Assembly (NCBI RefSeq): GCF_022014495.1
Contig: NZ_JAKLSQ010000006.1
Location: 1 to 45,892, forward strand
Source: Sandaracinobacteroides sayramensis
Lineage (GTDB): Bacteria > Pseudomonadota > Alphaproteobacteria > Sphingomonadales > Sphingomonadaceae
Direction of reading: 5' to 3'
DNA length: 45,892 bases
A model generated the notes under the pieces. That model did no database searches. It was given only the letters and a program-made list of their open reading frames with translations, and had not been told where the DNA came from. A program made the translations under genes and the position numbers. Below are positions 16,879-27,283 of this stretch, piece by piece (position 1 is the stretch's first letter; every line of letters begins with the position of its first letter).

Positions 16879-17820
16879 ATGCAAGTGAAGCCAGCCTTAA
16901 GCGTTCTCGTCGCCGCCCCGCGCGGTTTCTGCGCCGGAGTCGAGCGCGCCATCCAGATCGTCGAGCTCGCGCTCGAGAAATATGGCGCGCCGGTCTATGT
17001 CCGGCACGAGATCGTCCACAACCGCTTCGTGGTGGACAGCCTGAAGGCCAAGGGCGCCATCTTCGTGAAGGAACTGGACGAAGTGCCGGACGGCGCGCAG
17101 GTGATCTTCTCGGCGCATGGCGTGCCCAAGGCCATCCCCGCCACCGCCCAGGAACGCGGGCTCGACTGGCTGGACGCCACCTGCCCGCTCGTCTCCAAGG
17201 TGCACCGGCAAGCCGAGCGCATGGTGGAACAGGGCCGCCACATCCTGTTCGTCGGCCACGCCGGCCATCCGGAAGTGATTGGCACCTTCGGCCAGGTCCC
17301 CGATGGGGCGATGACGCTCATCGAGACCGTCGAGGATGCCGAAGTGGTGCAGCCGCCGACCGAAGAACTGGGCTTCCTGACGCAGACCACGCTTTCGGTC
17401 GACGATACGGCCGACATCGTCACCACGCTGCAGCGCCGCTTCCCGTCGCTGGTCGGCCCCAAGGGCGAGGATATCTGCTACGCCACCTCCAACCGGCAGA
17501 CGGCAGTGAAGGCGATCGCCCGCCGGTGCGAACTGGTGCTGGTGATCGGCGCCGAGAACAGCAGCAACTCGCAGCGCCTGCGGGAAGTCGCGGCCCGCGA
17601 AGGCGCCCGCGCGCAACTGATCCAGCGCGCGCATCTGATCGACTGGAGCTGGTTCGAGGGCGTTTCCACCCTGGGCATCAGCGCCGGCGCCTCCGCCCCG
17701 GAAGTGCTGGTGCAGGAAGTGGTCGACGCGCTGCGCGAGCGGTACGAGGTGGATGTGCAGGAAGTGGCCACCGCCACCGAAAGCGTGGTTTTCAAGCTGC
17801 CCCGCGGCCTTGCCGCCTGA
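16879..17820 (+). CDS. ispH: 4-Hydroxy-3-methylbut-2-enyl diphosphate reductase
   Basis: Last enzyme of the MEP isoprenoid pathway; reduces HMBPP to IPP and DMAPP with an oxygen-sensitive Fe-S cluster. The 313-residue protein has the three conserved cluster cysteines, Cys18 (RGFCAG), Cys102 (DATCPLV) and Cys200 ([10 protein letters not shown]), the substrate-binding His in EIVHN and GHAGHPE, and the SAGASAPE motif near the C-terminus. Length is normal. The start ATG at 16879 overlaps an ATG in another frame just before it. It is followed 36 bases later by the homoserine kinase gene, and then by rnhA. Confidence 0.97.
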   Translation: MQVKPALSVLVAAPRGFCAGVERAIQIVELALEKYGAPVYVRHEIVHNRFVVDSLKAKGAIFVKELDEVPDGAQVIFSAHGVPKAIPATAQERGLDWLDATCPLVSKVHRQAERMVEQGRHILFVGHAGHPEVIGTFGQVPDGAMTLIETVEDAEVVQPPTEELGFLTQTTLSVDDTADIVTTLQRRFPSLVGPKGEDICYATSNRQTAVKAIARRCELVLVIGAENSSNSQRLREVAAREGARAQLIQRAHLIDWSWFEGVSTLGISAGASAPEVLVQEVVDALRERYEVDVQEVATATESVVFKLPRGLAA

Positions 17821-17856
17821 CATCCGCGCATAACATCTGCGCATAGGGGGGGCCGC

Positions 17857-18816
17857 ATGGCAGTCTACACCGAAGTGCCGGCGGAGGCGCTGGAAAGCTT
17901 TCTGAGGCGCTACGAAACCGGCAAGCTGATTTCCGCCAAGGGGATAGCGGAGGGCGTTTCAAACTCCAACTTCCTCGTGGAAACGGCCACCGCGCGCTAC
18001 ATACTGACGCTTTACGAGCATCGCATAGATCTTCAGGATCTGCCCTGGTTCCTGGCCCTGATGGAGCATCTGGCGGACAAGGGCGAACCCGTTCCCCGCC
18101 CCATCCGCGACCGGCGGGGCGAGGCGCTGCAGCAACTGGCCGGCAAGGCCGCCTGCCTGATCCAGTATCTGCCCGGAGTCTCCGTTTCGCAGCCCACGCC
18201 CTTACAGGCCCGTTCCGCCGGCGAGGCGCTGGCGCGGCTGCATCTGGCCGGGGCCGACTTCGAGGCGGAGCGGCCGAACGGCCTCGGCCTTCCCCAATGG
18301 CGGGAAACGGCGGCGGAACTGGGCGAAGGGCTGGATTCGATCGAGCCCGGCCTCGCCGCTTTCGCAGCCCGGCGGCTGGACGCGCTTTCCGGCAAATGGC
18401 CGGCGCATCTGCCGCGCGGCACCATCCACGCCGACCTTTTCCCGGACAATGTGCTGATGCTGGGCGACAAGGTGACGGGCCTCATAGACTTCTATTTCGC
18501 CTGCACCGACCTCTTCGCCTATGATCTCGCCGTGCTGCACGCGGCCTGGTGCTTTCCGCCCGACGGTTCCGCCCCCGGCCCCGCGCATTCGGATGCGCTG
18601 ATGGCCGGCTACCAGTCCATCCGCCCGCTTTCCCCGGACGAGCTGGCCGCTTTCCCGATGCTGGCGGAGGGCGCCTCCCTGCGTTTCCTGCTGACCCGCG
18701 CGCAGGACTGGCTCGCCCCGCCGTCCGATGCGCTGGTGCAGCGCAAGAACCCCCTGCCCTTCGCGCGGCGCCTTCGCCATTATGCGGCCCTCAGCGAAGG
18801 GGCCCCGCATGGCTGA
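17857..18816 (+). CDS. thrB: Homoserine kinase (APH-fold, ThrB2 type)
   Basis: Phosphorylates homoserine in threonine synthesis. The 319-residue protein is of the aminoglycoside-phosphotransferase-fold type found in alphaproteobacteria, not the GHMP type of E. coli. It shows GISNSNF-like GVSNSNF near residue 34, TLYEHRI, the catalytic [10 protein letters not shown] (191-200, with Asp193 as the probable base and Asn198 as a metal ligand) and the metal-binding GLIDF (Asp211). Start ATG at 17857 follows GGGGGG at about five bases. It overlaps rnhA by eight bases. The ispH-thrB-rnhA order is common in sphingomonads as far as I recall. Confidence 0.93.
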   Translation: MAVYTEVPAEALESFLRRYETGKLISAKGIAEGVSNSNFLVETATARYILTLYEHRIDLQDLPWFLALMEHLADKGEPVPRPIRDRRGEALQQLAGKAACLIQYLPGVSVSQPTPLQARSAGEALARLHLAGADFEAERPNGLGLPQWRETAAELGEGLDSIEPGLAAFAARRLDALSGKWPAHLPRGTIHADLFPDNVLMLGDKVTGLIDFYFACTDLFAYDLAVLHAAWCFPPDGSAPGPAHSDALMAGYQSIRPLSPDELAAFPMLAEGASLRFLLTRAQDWLAPPSDALVQRKNPLPFARRLRHYAALSEGAPHG

Positions 18817-19261
18817 GCTTCCGCAAGTCACCATCACCACCGACGGCGCCTGCAAGGGCAACCCCGGCCCCGGCGGCTGGGCGGCGATCCTGCATTGGAA
18901 CGGCCAGGAAAAGCTGCTGACCGGCGCCGAGCGGGAAACCACCAACAACCGCATGGAAATGACCGCGGCGCTCCGCGCGCTGGAAGCCATGAAGAAGCCC
19001 GCCGAAATCACCCTGCAGACGGACAGCCGCTACCTGCTCGACGGCATGACCAAATGGATTCACGGCTGGAAGAAGAACGGCTGGCGCAACCCCTCCAGGC
19101 AGCCGGTGAAGAACGCCGACCTCTGGATGGACCTGGAGCGCGCGGTGAAGCCGCACCGGATTCGCTGGGAATGGGTGCGCGGCCACTCCGGCCATCCGTT
19201 GAACGAACGCGCCGACCAGCTCGCCAACGAAGCGATCGCCTCCATGCTCCAGCAAGGCTAG
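18809..19261 (+). CDS. rnhA: Ribonuclease HI
   Basis: Degrades the RNA strand of RNA-DNA hybrids. The 150-residue protein has the full catalytic set: Asp12 ([14 protein letters not shown]), Glu50 (NNRMEMTAA), Asp72 (TDSRY) and the late Asp in NERADQLAN, plus GHSGHPLN containing the flexible-loop His. Length is that of the standard enzyme. The start ATG at 18809 overlaps the end of thrB by eight bases, suggesting translational coupling. It is followed after 11 bases by the DUF808 gene. Confidence 0.96.
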   Translation: MAELPQVTITTDGACKGNPGPGGWAAILHWNGQEKLLTGAERETTNNRMEMTAALRALEAMKKPAEITLQTDSRYLLDGMTKWIHGWKKNGWRNPSRQPVKNADLWMDLERAVKPHRIRWEWVRGHSGHPLNERADQLANEAIASMLQQG

Positions 19262-19272
19262 AAAGGCCCCAG

Positions 19273-20220
19273 ATGGCTTCCGGTCTCATCGCCCTTCTCG
19301 ACGATGTCGCGGCAATCGCCAAATTGGCGGCGGCCTCGCTGGACGATGTCGCCGCCGCGACCGCCAAGGCCGGCGCCAAGTCGGCGGGCGTGGTGATCGA
19401 CGACGCCGCCGTTACCCCCACCTATGTCACCGGCTTCACGCCGGACCGGGAACTTCCGATCATCTGGAAGATCGCCAAGGGTTCGCTGCGCAACAAGCTG
19501 ATCTTCCTCACCCCGATCTTCATCGCGCTCGCCGCCTTCCTGCCGCAGGCGCTGACGCCGCTGCTGATGCTGGGCGGTTCCTTCCTCTGCTTCGAAGCGG
19601 CGGAAAAGGTGATGGAGAAGCTGGGCCTCCACGCCCATGCCGAGGGCGACAGTCCTGAGCTGCCCGTGCCGCTGGAACCGGCCGAGCGGGAGACGAAGAT
19701 GGTGGGCGGCGCCATCCGCACCGACCTCATCCTCTCGGCGGAAATCCTCGCCATCGCGCTGGGCGAGCTGGACAATCTGCCGCTCGCCACCACGGCTGCC
19801 GCGCTGGTCGGCGTCAGCATCGCCGTCACCGTGCTGGTCTATGGTGGTGTCGCCCTCATCGTGAAGATGGACGACATCGGCCTCCGGCTGGCGCAGGTGG
19901 ACAATGGCGCTTCGCAGGCGGTCGGCCGCGCGCTGGTCGCCGGCATGCCGAAGCTGCTGGCGGCGCTTTCGGTGATCGGCACCGCCGCCATGGCCTGGGT
20001 CGGCGGCGGCATCGTGCTGCACGGGATGGAAGTGCTGGGCATCTTCCCCGCCCTGCCCCACGCCCTCACCCATTGGGCGCATGCGATCGCCAGCCTTTCC
20101 CCCGTGCTGACGGCGGCTCTGGAATGGGTCGTCCACGCCAGCTTCGCCGGCGTCTTCGGCCTGATCCTCGGCGCCGTCATCGCGCAGGGCGTCACGCTGG
20201 CTGGCAAGCTGCGCAAATAG
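19273..20220 (+). CDS. DUF808 inner-membrane protein (YedI family)
   Basis: A 315-residue polytopic inner-membrane protein. The N-terminal MASGLIALLDDVAAIAKLAAASLDD is the family hallmark, followed by DDAAVTP, a conserved FTPDRELPIIWKIAKGS and about six hydrophobic segments (for example LTPIFIALAAFLPQALTPLL). The family is widespread and its function is unknown. The start ATG lies 11 bases after rnhA. Nothing in the sequence suggests a transport substrate. Confidence 0.9.
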   Translation: MASGLIALLDDVAAIAKLAAASLDDVAAATAKAGAKSAGVVIDDAAVTPTYVTGFTPDRELPIIWKIAKGSLRNKLIFLTPIFIALAAFLPQALTPLLMLGGSFLCFEAAEKVMEKLGLHAHAEGDSPELPVPLEPAERETKMVGGAIRTDLILSAEILAIALGELDNLPLATTAAALVGVSIAVTVLVYGGVALIVKMDDIGLRLAQVDNGASQAVGRALVAGMPKLLAALSVIGTAAMAWVGGGIVLHGMEVLGIFPALPHALTHWAHAIASLSPVLTAALEWVVHASFAGVFGLILGAVIAQGVTLAGKLRK

Positions 20221-20310
20221 GCTGGCCTTATCGGGAGGAGCGGGCCGACACGCCTTGCCCCCGGGCCGGCCGCGTGAAAGACTCGCGCCCAAGCCATTGG
20301 GGAGACAGCC

Positions 20311-21312
20311 ATGACCAAAGCCCGCGAAATCCATCTGAAGAGCCGCCCGGCAGGCCTGCCGCAAGTCGAGCATTTCGAACTCGTCACCGTCGAGCTGCCC
20401 GAGCCGGGCGCGGGCGAGGTTCTGGTCAGAAACCGCTTCATGTCGGTCGACCCCTATATGCGCGGCCGCATGTACGATCGCCCCAGCTATGTGCCGCCTT
20501 TCCAGGTGGGCAAGGTGCTGGAAGGCGGCGCCGTCGGCGAAGTGATCGCCTCCAACGACCCGTCGCTGAAGCCCGGCGACCTCGTCAATTCCATGGCCGG
20601 CTGGCGGGAAGCCTTCGTCGCGCCCGCCTCCACCCTCACCAAGGTTCCGGCGATCGAAGGGGTGCCGTCGCAAGCCTATCTGGGGGTGATGGGCATGCCG
20701 GGGCTTACGGCCTGGTCCGGCCTCACCCAGATCGGCGAACCGAAGGAAGGCGACACGGTATTTGTGTCGGGCGGAGCCGGTGCCGTCGGGTCCGCCGTGG
20801 CGCAGATCGCGAAGATCAAGGGCTGCCATGTCGTCGCCACCGCCGGCACCGACGAGAAATGCGCCTGGCTTAAGTCGGTCGGCGTCGACCATGCCATCAA
20901 CTACAAGACCGCGCCCAGCCTGCTGGGCGCGGTCCGCGAAGCCGCACCCAGAGGCATAGACGTCTATTTCGACAATGTCGGCGGCGAGCATCTGGAAGTG
21001 GCGCTGGAACTGGCCCGCCCGTTCGCCCGGCTGGTGGAATGCGGCATGATCGCCGGCTACAACGCCACCGAGCCGGCGCCGGGGCCGCGCAACATCATGT
21101 ATGTGGTGGGCAAATCCCTGAAGATGCAGGGTTTCATCGTCATCCAGTATCAGCATCTGATGCCGCAATTCCTCGCCGAGATGGGCGGCTGGATTCAGCA
21201 GGGCAAGGTCCGCTGGCAGGAAACCATCCTGGAGGGGATCGAAAGGGCGCCCGAGGCCTTCATCGGCCTCTTCTCCGGCTCGAACACCGGCAAGATGCTG
21301 GTGAAGCTCTGA
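20311..21312 (+). CDS. NADP-dependent oxidoreductase (MDR, CurA/LTB4-dehydrogenase type)
   Basis: A 333-residue medium-chain reductase without catalytic zinc. It shows the family's MSVDPYMRGRMYD motif near residue 46, GMPGLTAWSGL near 131, the dinucleotide-binding SGGAGAVGSAVAQIAK near 153, and FDNVGGE near 217. Proteins of this type reduce the double bond of enones and alkenals with NADPH. The start ATG at 20311 follows GGGGAGAC. The next gene starts on its stop codon. The physiological substrate cannot be deduced; it is similar in type to E. coli CurA. Confidence 0.9.
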   Translation: MTKAREIHLKSRPAGLPQVEHFELVTVELPEPGAGEVLVRNRFMSVDPYMRGRMYDRPSYVPPFQVGKVLEGGAVGEVIASNDPSLKPGDLVNSMAGWREAFVAPASTLTKVPAIEGVPSQAYLGVMGMPGLTAWSGLTQIGEPKEGDTVFVSGGAGAVGSAVAQIAKIKGCHVVATAGTDEKCAWLKSVGVDHAINYKTAPSLLGAVREAAPRGIDVYFDNVGGEHLEVALELARPFARLVECGMIAGYNATEPAPGPRNIMYVVGKSLKMQGFIVIQYQHLMPQFLAEMGGWIQQGKVRWQETILEGIERAPEAFIGLFSGSNTGKMLVKL

Positions 21313-21980
21313 AACCTGCCTGGCCCATTCTGGCGCTGGCGTTGCTCGCCGCCTGCGGGCAGCGCCAGCCGGCCCCCGGTGCGGCCCCTGCCCCCGGCCG
21401 GGCGCCGGCCCAGTCCAGCTTCCTCGCGCTGGACCGCGATCCGGCGCAATGCCGGGCCGCGCTCGACCGGCTGGGCACCAGGGCCAGCCTGATGCCGGGC
21501 CGGCAGGGGCCGGCCGGTTGCGGCTATGCCTGGGCGGTGCTGCGCACGCCGGCCTCCACCGGCCCGCGCTGGCTGGGCGAGCCGCCGGCCACAAGCTGCT
21601 CGGTGGCGGCCGCCCTGAGCTGGTGGGAACAAAGCGTCGTGCTGCCCGCCGCCCGCCGGCATCTGGGCGAGACGGTCGCCGCCATCCGCCACATGGGCAG
21701 CTATGGCTGCCGCACCATCGGCAATCGCCAGGGCGGCCAGCCTTCCGAACATGCGAAAGCCAACGCCATAGACATCGCCGGCTTCCGCCTCGCCTCAGGC
21801 CGGGAAATCAGCGTGCTGAAGGACTGGAACGGCTCCGCCCGCGACCGGGCCTTCCTGCGCGACGTGCGAAACGGCGCCTGTCCGCTGTTCGGAACCGTCC
21901 TCTCGCCCGACTACAACGCCGCCCATGCCGACCATCTGCATTTTGACCAGATGCCGCGCAGCACGGGCTTCTGCCGTTGA
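21309..21980 (+). CDS. Extensin-like lipoprotein (probable CTG start)
   Basis: A 223-residue predicted lipoprotein: MKPAWPILALALLAACG gives a signal peptide and LAAC lipobox, followed by a Pro/Ala-rich spacer and an extensin-like C-terminal domain. That domain has four cysteines after the lipobox pair, GSYGCRTIGNRQGG, SEHAKANAIDIAGF, and the metal-site-like HADHLHFD near the end, a motif shared with M15/peptidoglycan-active enzymes. No ATG, GTG or TTG start lies near the signal peptide. CTG at 21309, overlapping the previous stop as CTGA with GGTGAAG just upstream, is the only start that restores it. A TTG at 21342 would destroy the signal. Confidence 0.75.
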   Translation: MKPAWPILALALLAACGQRQPAPGAAPAPGRAPAQSSFLALDRDPAQCRAALDRLGTRASLMPGRQGPAGCGYAWAVLRTPASTGPRWLGEPPATSCSVAAALSWWEQSVVLPAARRHLGETVAAIRHMGSYGCRTIGNRQGGQPSEHAKANAIDIAGFRLASGREISVLKDWNGSARDRAFLRDVRNGACPLFGTVLSPDYNAAHADHLHFDQMPRSTGFCR

Positions 21981-21999
21981 AGACCGCCTCCAAGGGCCG

Positions 22000-22575
22000 T
22001 TACAGGCCACCCCAGGGTTCGGCCGGAACCGGCACTTCCTTCGAAAGGTCGAAGCCGACTCGGAAATCGCGGTTCGGCCGGGTCAGGCGATAGGTGAAGC
22101 GGCTGCCCGGCAGGATGGCCATTTCCCAGACGTTGGTGACCGACTGCGGCAGCCCCTCCTTCTGGAACATCGCCTTCGATTCGGCGTCGGCGGGAAATCT
22201 CAGCGTCAGCGTTCCGTCCGGTCCGGCGATCGCCGGCCCCACATGCTCGCCGCCATAATTGGTGACGGCGTCCAGGCTGCCATCCTCATGCCGATGCCGG
22301 TGCTTCAACTGCATGCCCCTGGGGGTCGCCGTCAGGAACCAGGTGCGCGAACGATTGTCGCCCACAAGGAAGGGAATGCGGATTTCCGTGTCGGTGCAGC
22401 TCGCCACATGCATGCTGAGCGGTTGCCCGGCGAGGTCGGCGTCGGCCGCCTCCCGGCTTTCCATTGCGCCGGCAAAGGCCTTGCCGCAAAGCGGCTTCAA
22501 GGCTTCGAAAAAACTGCCGGCAGCAGCGGCGGGCGACGCAAGCGCAAGGAGCGCCAGGGCAAGGAAATGTCTCAT
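22000..22575 (-). CDS. Uncharacterised secreted protein
   Basis: A 191-residue exported protein with a signal peptide cut after residues 1-19 (ASPAAAA). The mature part starts GSFFEALKPLCGKAFAGAMES and includes DTEIRIPFLVGDNRSRTWF, LKHRHRHEDGSLDAVTNYGG and a C-terminal TNVWEMAILPGSRFTYRL. It looks like a single compact beta-rich domain with a Cys pair (C30, C60 region). I recall similar conserved hypothetical proteins in sphingomonads but no function. It converges with the extensin-like gene and diverges from purC. Confidence 0.75.
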   Translation of the reverse strand: MRHFLALALLALASPAAAAGSFFEALKPLCGKAFAGAMESREAADADLAGQPLSMHVASCTDTEIRIPFLVGDNRSRTWFLTATPRGMQLKHRHRHEDGSLDAVTNYGGEHVGPAIAGPDGTLTLRFPADAESKAMFQKEGLPQSVTNVWEMAILPGSRFTYRLTRPNRDFRVGFDLSKEVPVPAEPWGGL

Positions 22576-22665
22576 GGCCGCCAGCCTAATCGGCTTTGCC
22601 CGCGTTGCCGAGTCCTGACGAACAGGCTATGCCCAACCTTCAGATTTACCTAGGAAGCACAATCC

Positions 22666-23444
<779 letters not shown>

Positions 23445-23448
<4 letters not shown>

Positions 23449-24362
23449 TCCGCATTCCTGCCGCCGCTCTTCTTCTGTCCCTCCCGGCCGCGCCGCTTTT
23501 CGCGCAGGCCAAGCTCCCGGAGCTGCCGCGGCTGATGCAGCCGCGCGCGGTGATGTCGATCCCGGCCGCCGCGCCCACGGAAAGCATCCGCTACGGCGAA
23601 GCGCCTTCGCAGCAGGTGGAACTGTTCCTGCCGAGGGCAGCGCAAGCAGATGGCCGCCATCCGGTCGTGGTGATGGTGCACGGCGGCTGCTGGCGCAAGG
23701 ACGTGGCCGGCCCGGAACTGCTCCGCCCGGCGGCGGCTGCCTTTCTGGAAAAGGGCTTCGCGGTCTGGTCCATCGGCTACCGCCGCGTGGACGAGGAAGG
23801 CGGCGGCTATCCGGGCACCTACCAGGATGTGGCGCAGGCGATCGACCTCCTGCGCGAGCATGCGGAGGCACGGCAGCTCGATCTCACGCGCACCGTCCTC
23901 TTCGGCCATTCGGCGGGCGGGCATCTGGCGCTGTGGGCGGCCGGGCGCAGTAAGCTGCCTGCCGCCAGCCCGCTCCGCGTCGACAATCCGCTGAAGCCGC
24001 GCGGCGTGGTTTCCGTCGGCGGTTTCGGCTCGCTGAAGAAATGGCAGGGCGAAATCGGTATCAACTGCGGGCCGGACATCGTGCAGAAACTCGCCCCCGG
24101 AGATGGAGACGCGCGTTTCGCCGACACCTCGCCCGAACAGCTTCTGCCGAGTGGCGTGCGCACGATCCTGCTGCACGGCGTGTTCGACGGCGTGGCTTCC
24201 CCCGCCACAGGGCTGGACCATGCGCAGGACGCGCGCCGTGCCGGAGACCTGGCGGAAATCCAGATTGCCCCGGTCGCCGGCCATTTCGATGTGATCGCGC
24301 CTGGCACCGCGGCTTTCGCCCAGGCCCTGGCGGCCGTGGAGCGCTTGTCGAACAGCCGCTGA
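23445..24362 (+). CDS. Exported alpha/beta hydrolase
   Basis: A 305-residue hydrolase with a signal peptide ([20 protein letters not shown]). The fold markers are [13 protein letters not shown] (oxyanion HGG), [20 protein letters not shown], the nucleophile elbow GHSAGGH (Ser near 149), and a C-terminal His in AGHFDVI. The arrangement resembles the BD-FAE/kynurenine-formamidase group of esterases. The substrate is unknown. It overlaps purC by four bases (ATGA), a coupling that links it to purine-gene expression without a functional reason I can see. Probably periplasmic. Confidence 0.82.
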
Positions 24363-24550
24363 GACTGTCGGCCTTTTTTACAGGCATTTTGCGAAATCAT
24401 CGCAACAGCGCGAATCATATCGAATCATCCAATTGAAGAACAAATAGAAATTTCCTCCGCAGCTTGGTCGGATTCTTGCACTCCGTTATTTCAATCATCG
24501 GGCCGCGACCACTCAACAGGCATGACTTAAACCTATCGGAGGAATGAAAC

Positions 24551-25318
24551 GTGCAATTTTTCAAGCTCGCCACTGCCACCATCGCGCTCATCGGTGCCGC
24601 CACCGTCGCCAACGCAGGCGTGATCCGCGTTTCCGCCGCTGACTTCAAGCCGGCCGCCGGCCTCATCACCTTCAGCAACAGCGGCGCCGTCAATCCGGTC
24701 TACAATCCGGCGGACTATGGCTCGGTCACCGGCCCGGTCGTCTATACGGGCGGCTTCTTCCTCGGCCAGTCGCTCAGCACCACTCCGGGCGTCGATTGCC
24801 CCGGCGCGGCGGCCTCGGCCTGTGTGGTCGGCAACCCCAGCGGCCCGCTCTCGCTGGACCCGAACTCCCCGAACGTGACCGTGCGTAACGACGGTTCCAA
24901 CCCGACCTCGCCGGTGCTCTCGGGCACGCCGACTTTCAATGGCCCGATCGCCATCCTTTTCAGCACCGACCAATATGGCGTCGGCTTCGACGGCGGCTAT
25001 TTCGACGCCATCGGCAGCACCGGCATCACCGCCTTCGCCCGTGACGGGTCGCTGCTCGGCACCGTCACCAACACCGGTCTCGGCATCGAGTTTCTCGGCC
25101 TCGTGACCGACAATGGCCAGGCGCAGATCGCCGGCGTGTTCTTCGAACTCGTGGGCGCCGAGCCGGCCGGCTTCGCGATCGACAACCTGCGCTTCGCGCA
25201 AGTGGGCGACATCGTGGTTCCCGGCGGCGTTCCGGAAGCCGCCACCTGGGCGCTGATGATCGCCGGCTTCGGCCTGGTGGGCGTCGCCTCGCGCCGCCGC
25301 CGCGCGCTCGCCGCCTGA
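24551..25318 (+). CDS. PEPxxWA-CTERM secreted protein
   Basis: A 255-residue exported protein with a signal peptide (LATATIALIGAATVANA) and a C-terminal sorting tail: VPEAATWALMIAGFGLVG, hydrophobic segment, SRRRRALAA. Here the PEP motif reads PEA. The middle is a beta-rich, Gly/Asn/Ser-rich domain with GFDGGYFDAIGSTGITAFARDG and FAIDNLRF, resembling the generic PEP-CTERM extracellular domain. The start is GTG at 24551 with GGAGG at 24538-24542; an ATG at 24545 is in another frame. A terminator hairpin lies 25 bases after the stop. The 188-base leader upstream is AT-rich for this window. Confidence 0.88.
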   Translation: MQFFKLATATIALIGAATVANAGVIRVSAADFKPAAGLITFSNSGAVNPVYNPADYGSVTGPVVYTGGFFLGQSLSTTPGVDCPGAAASACVVGNPSGPLSLDPNSPNVTVRNDGSNPTSPVLSGTPTFNGPIAILFSTDQYGVGFDGGYFDAIGSTGITAFARDGSLLGTVTNTGLGIEFLGLVTDNGQAQIAGVFFELVGAEPAGFAIDNLRFAQVGDIVVPGGVPEAATWALMIAGFGLVGVASRRRRALAA

Positions 25319-25342
25319 TCCGCATCCAAACGCGACAGGAGG

Positions 25343-25379
25343 AAGGCCGGAACCCGACAGGGTTCCGGCCTTTCTTTTT
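25343..25379 (+). terminator. Rho-independent terminator
   Basis: A 13-bp perfect stem AAGGCCGGAACCC...GGGTTCCGGCCTT with a GACA loop runs into TTTCTTTTT. It ends the PEP-CTERM gene on its left and probably also protects the convergent NYN gene. Confidence 0.9.
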
Positions 25380-25392
25380 CAAATCGGCCCGT

Positions 25393-26088
25393 TCAGCGCA
25401 CCCGCCGCAGGAACAGCCCGCTGTCGCGCTTCTCGATCTCGAAATTCGGCAGCCGCTCCACCAGTTCCGAAAGCCGCGTGGCGCCATAGTTGCGGGCGTC
25501 GAACGAAGAGCGGTTTCCCGCCCGCTGCCCCACCTCGCTCAGGCTGGCGAAGCCCTTTTCGTCCCGCTTGGACGCCTTCCAGGCATCGCTCAGCAGTGCG
25601 ATCACCTCCTCATCCACCGGCTTCGGCTTCGGGCTTTCCGTCGGTGCGTCGGACGGAAGCTGCGTCACATCGATGAAGCGGGTGCAGGCCTGGCGGAAGG
25701 ATTGCGGCGTCTTTTCCGTGCCGAAGCCATAGATCGGCAGGCCGTTCTGCCGCAGCCGCATCACCAGTGGCGCGAAATCGCTGTCGGACGACATGATTCC
25801 GAAACCATCCACCCGCCCAGAATAGAGCAGATCCATGGCGTCGATCACCATCTTCATGTCGGTGGCGTTCTTGCCTTTGGTCACATCGAACTGCTGCTGC
25901 GGCTCGATGGCATATTGGTGGGCGAGGCCCGACCAGCCCGAAAGCGCCGTCTTCGCCCAATTGCCATAGGCGCGGCGGATGTTCACCGCGCCCAGTTCCG
26001 CCAGAACCGTCAACACCGCGTCGATTCCAGCGGGAGACGCATTGTCCGCGTCGATCAGCAGCGCGATGTTCGCCGTTCCATTCGCCAT
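25393..26088 (-). CDS. NYN-domain protein (LabA/DUF88 family)
   Basis: A 231-residue protein with an N-terminal PIN-like NYN nuclease domain: [14 protein letters not shown] (first acidic site), [17 protein letters not shown] and [17 protein letters not shown] (acidic cluster). A Pro-rich hinge (about 148-160) leads to a C-terminal OST-HTH/LOTUS-like domain containing [28 protein letters not shown]. Such proteins are probable RNases; the acidic residues for metal binding are all visible. Start ATG at 26088 has AAGGAAG about seven bases upstream. It diverges from purS, with 45 bases between the start codons. Confidence 0.88.
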   Translation of the reverse strand: MANGTANIALLIDADNASPAGIDAVLTVLAELGAVNIRRAYGNWAKTALSGWSGLAHQYAIEPQQQFDVTKGKNATDMKMVIDAMDLLYSGRVDGFGIMSSDSDFAPLVMRLRQNGLPIYGFGTEKTPQSFRQACTRFIDVTQLPSDAPTESPKPKPVDEEVIALLSDAWKASKRDEKGFASLSEVGQRAGNRSSFDARNYGATRLSELVERLPNFEIEKRDSGLFLRRVR

Positions 26089-26133
26089 GTGCCAGCTTCC
26101 TTTCTCCGCTGCTTTGGCGCATAGGCCCGGATC

Positions 26134-26364
26134 ATGAAAGCCCGAGTCACCGTTTCCTTGAAGCCCGGCGTCCTCGATCCGCAGGGCCGCGCCATCCGGC
26201 ACGCCCTCGACGGCCTTGGTTTCCCGGAAGTGTCCGACGTGCGCGTCGGCAAGATCATCGAACTGGACGTGGTCGAGGGCACGACCGAGGAGCAGGTGGC
26301 CGAAATGGCCCGCAAGCTGCTGGCCAACACGGTGATCGAGAATTTCCGGGTCGAGCTCGCATGA
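26134..26364 (+). CDS. purS: Phosphoribosylformylglycinamidine synthase subunit PurS
   Basis: Small bridging subunit of the three-part FGAM synthase (PurS-PurQ-PurL), step 4 of purine synthesis. The 76-residue protein has the standard [12 protein letters not shown] segment, LGF near 30, and the VRVGK segment with an acidic C-terminal half. Start ATG at 26134. The stop overlaps the purQ start by four bases. It has no PurL next to it, unlike the usual purSQL cluster. Confidence 0.95.
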   Translation: MKARVTVSLKPGVLDPQGRAIRHALDGLGFPEVSDVRVGKIIELDVVEGTTEEQVAEMARKLLANTVIENFRVELA

Positions 26365-27026
26365 AGACCGCCGTCGTCGTCTTCCCCGGTTCCAACTGCG
26401 ACCGCGATCTTGCCGTCGCCCTGGAACTGGTGACGGGCCGCAAGCCCGCCATGCTCTGGCACGACGACACGAGCCTGCCCGAGGGCCTGGACCTCATCGC
26501 CCTGCCCGGCGGTTTCTCGCATGGCGATTATCTGCGCTCCGGCGCGATCGCCGCCCGCGCGCCGCTGATGCGCGAAGTGATCGCGGCGGCCGGCAAGGGC
26601 ACGCCCGTGCTGGGCATCTGCAACGGCTTCCAGGTGCTGACGGAAACCGGCCTGCTGCCCGGCGCGCTGATGCGCAACGCCGGCCTCGATTTCGTCTGCC
26701 GCGACGTGGCGCTGGAGGTGGTCACCGCCGACACGCCTTTCACCCGCGGCTACAAGGCGGGCGAAACCGTCACCATCCCCGTCGCCCACCACGACGGCAA
26801 TTTCCAGGCGGACGCGGACACGCTGGACCGGCTGGAGCAGCAGGGCCAGGTCGCCTTCCGCTATGCCGAAGAGGTGAACGGCTCCGCCCGCGGCATCGCC
26901 GGCATCCTCAGCGAAAAGGGCAATGTGCTGGGCATGATGCCCCACCCCGAGCGTGTGGTGGAAAAGGCCCACGGCGGCACGGATGGGCGCGCGCTGTTCG
27001 AGGGCCTGCTCACCGTCCTCGCCTAG
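26361..27026 (+). CDS. purQ: Phosphoribosylformylglycinamidine synthase subunit PurQ
   Basis: Glutaminase subunit of FGAM synthase; releases ammonia from glutamine for PurL. The 221-residue class I amidotransferase has FPGSNCDRD at the N-terminus, [12 protein letters not shown], the nucleophile Cys in GICNGFQVL (near residue 86) and the His-Glu pair in [10 protein letters not shown]. It is coupled to purS by an ATGA overlap. A cluster of palindromic repeats begins 24 bases past the stop, and the next two kilobases carry no purine gene. Confidence 0.96.
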   Translation: MKTAVVVFPGSNCDRDLAVALELVTGRKPAMLWHDDTSLPEGLDLIALPGGFSHGDYLRSGAIAARAPLMREVIAAAGKGTPVLGICNGFQVLTETGLLPGALMRNAGLDFVCRDVALEVVTADTPFTRGYKAGETVTIPVAHHDGNFQADADTLDRLEQQGQVAFRYAEEVNGSARGIAGILSEKGNVLGMMPHPERVVEKAHGGTDGRALFEGLLTVLA

Positions 27027-27050
27027 GCGAAAAACTCCTCCACGCCCTCC

Positions 27051-27191
27051 GTCATCCCGGGCTCGACCCGGGATTCTGCTTTCCGGCCAGCGTGGGCAAA
27101 AAAACTCCCCGTCACCCCGGGCTTGACCCGGGGTCCAGCTTTTTGCGGACGAAGCGGAGGAGGCAGTATCTCGGGTCAAGCCCGGGGTGAC
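27051..27191. repeat. Palindromic intergenic repeat, copy 3 (compound)
   Basis: Three arms are visible: GTCATCCCGGGCTCGACCCG at 27051, GTCACCCCGGGCTTGACCCG at 27111, and the inverted CGGGTCAAGCCCGGGGTGAC ending at 27191. A core segment (TTCCGGCCAGCGTGGGCAAA) lies between the first two. It is either a nested pair of repeats or one repeat with a duplicated arm, between purQ and the convergent transporter gene. Confidence 0.85.
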
Positions 27192-27283
27192 GAACGACTC
27201 CACCCAATTCGAACCGCCCCGCTTCCCATGCGGCAGTAGGTCCATGCACGCCTTCACATGAGGCTAATTAGGGATGTGCTACC

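Noticed and set aside
19258-21594. Long minus-strand frame over DUF808 and oxidoreductase genes
   Set aside because: Antisense shadow of two well-supported plus-strand genes with composition of a reversed coding frame.
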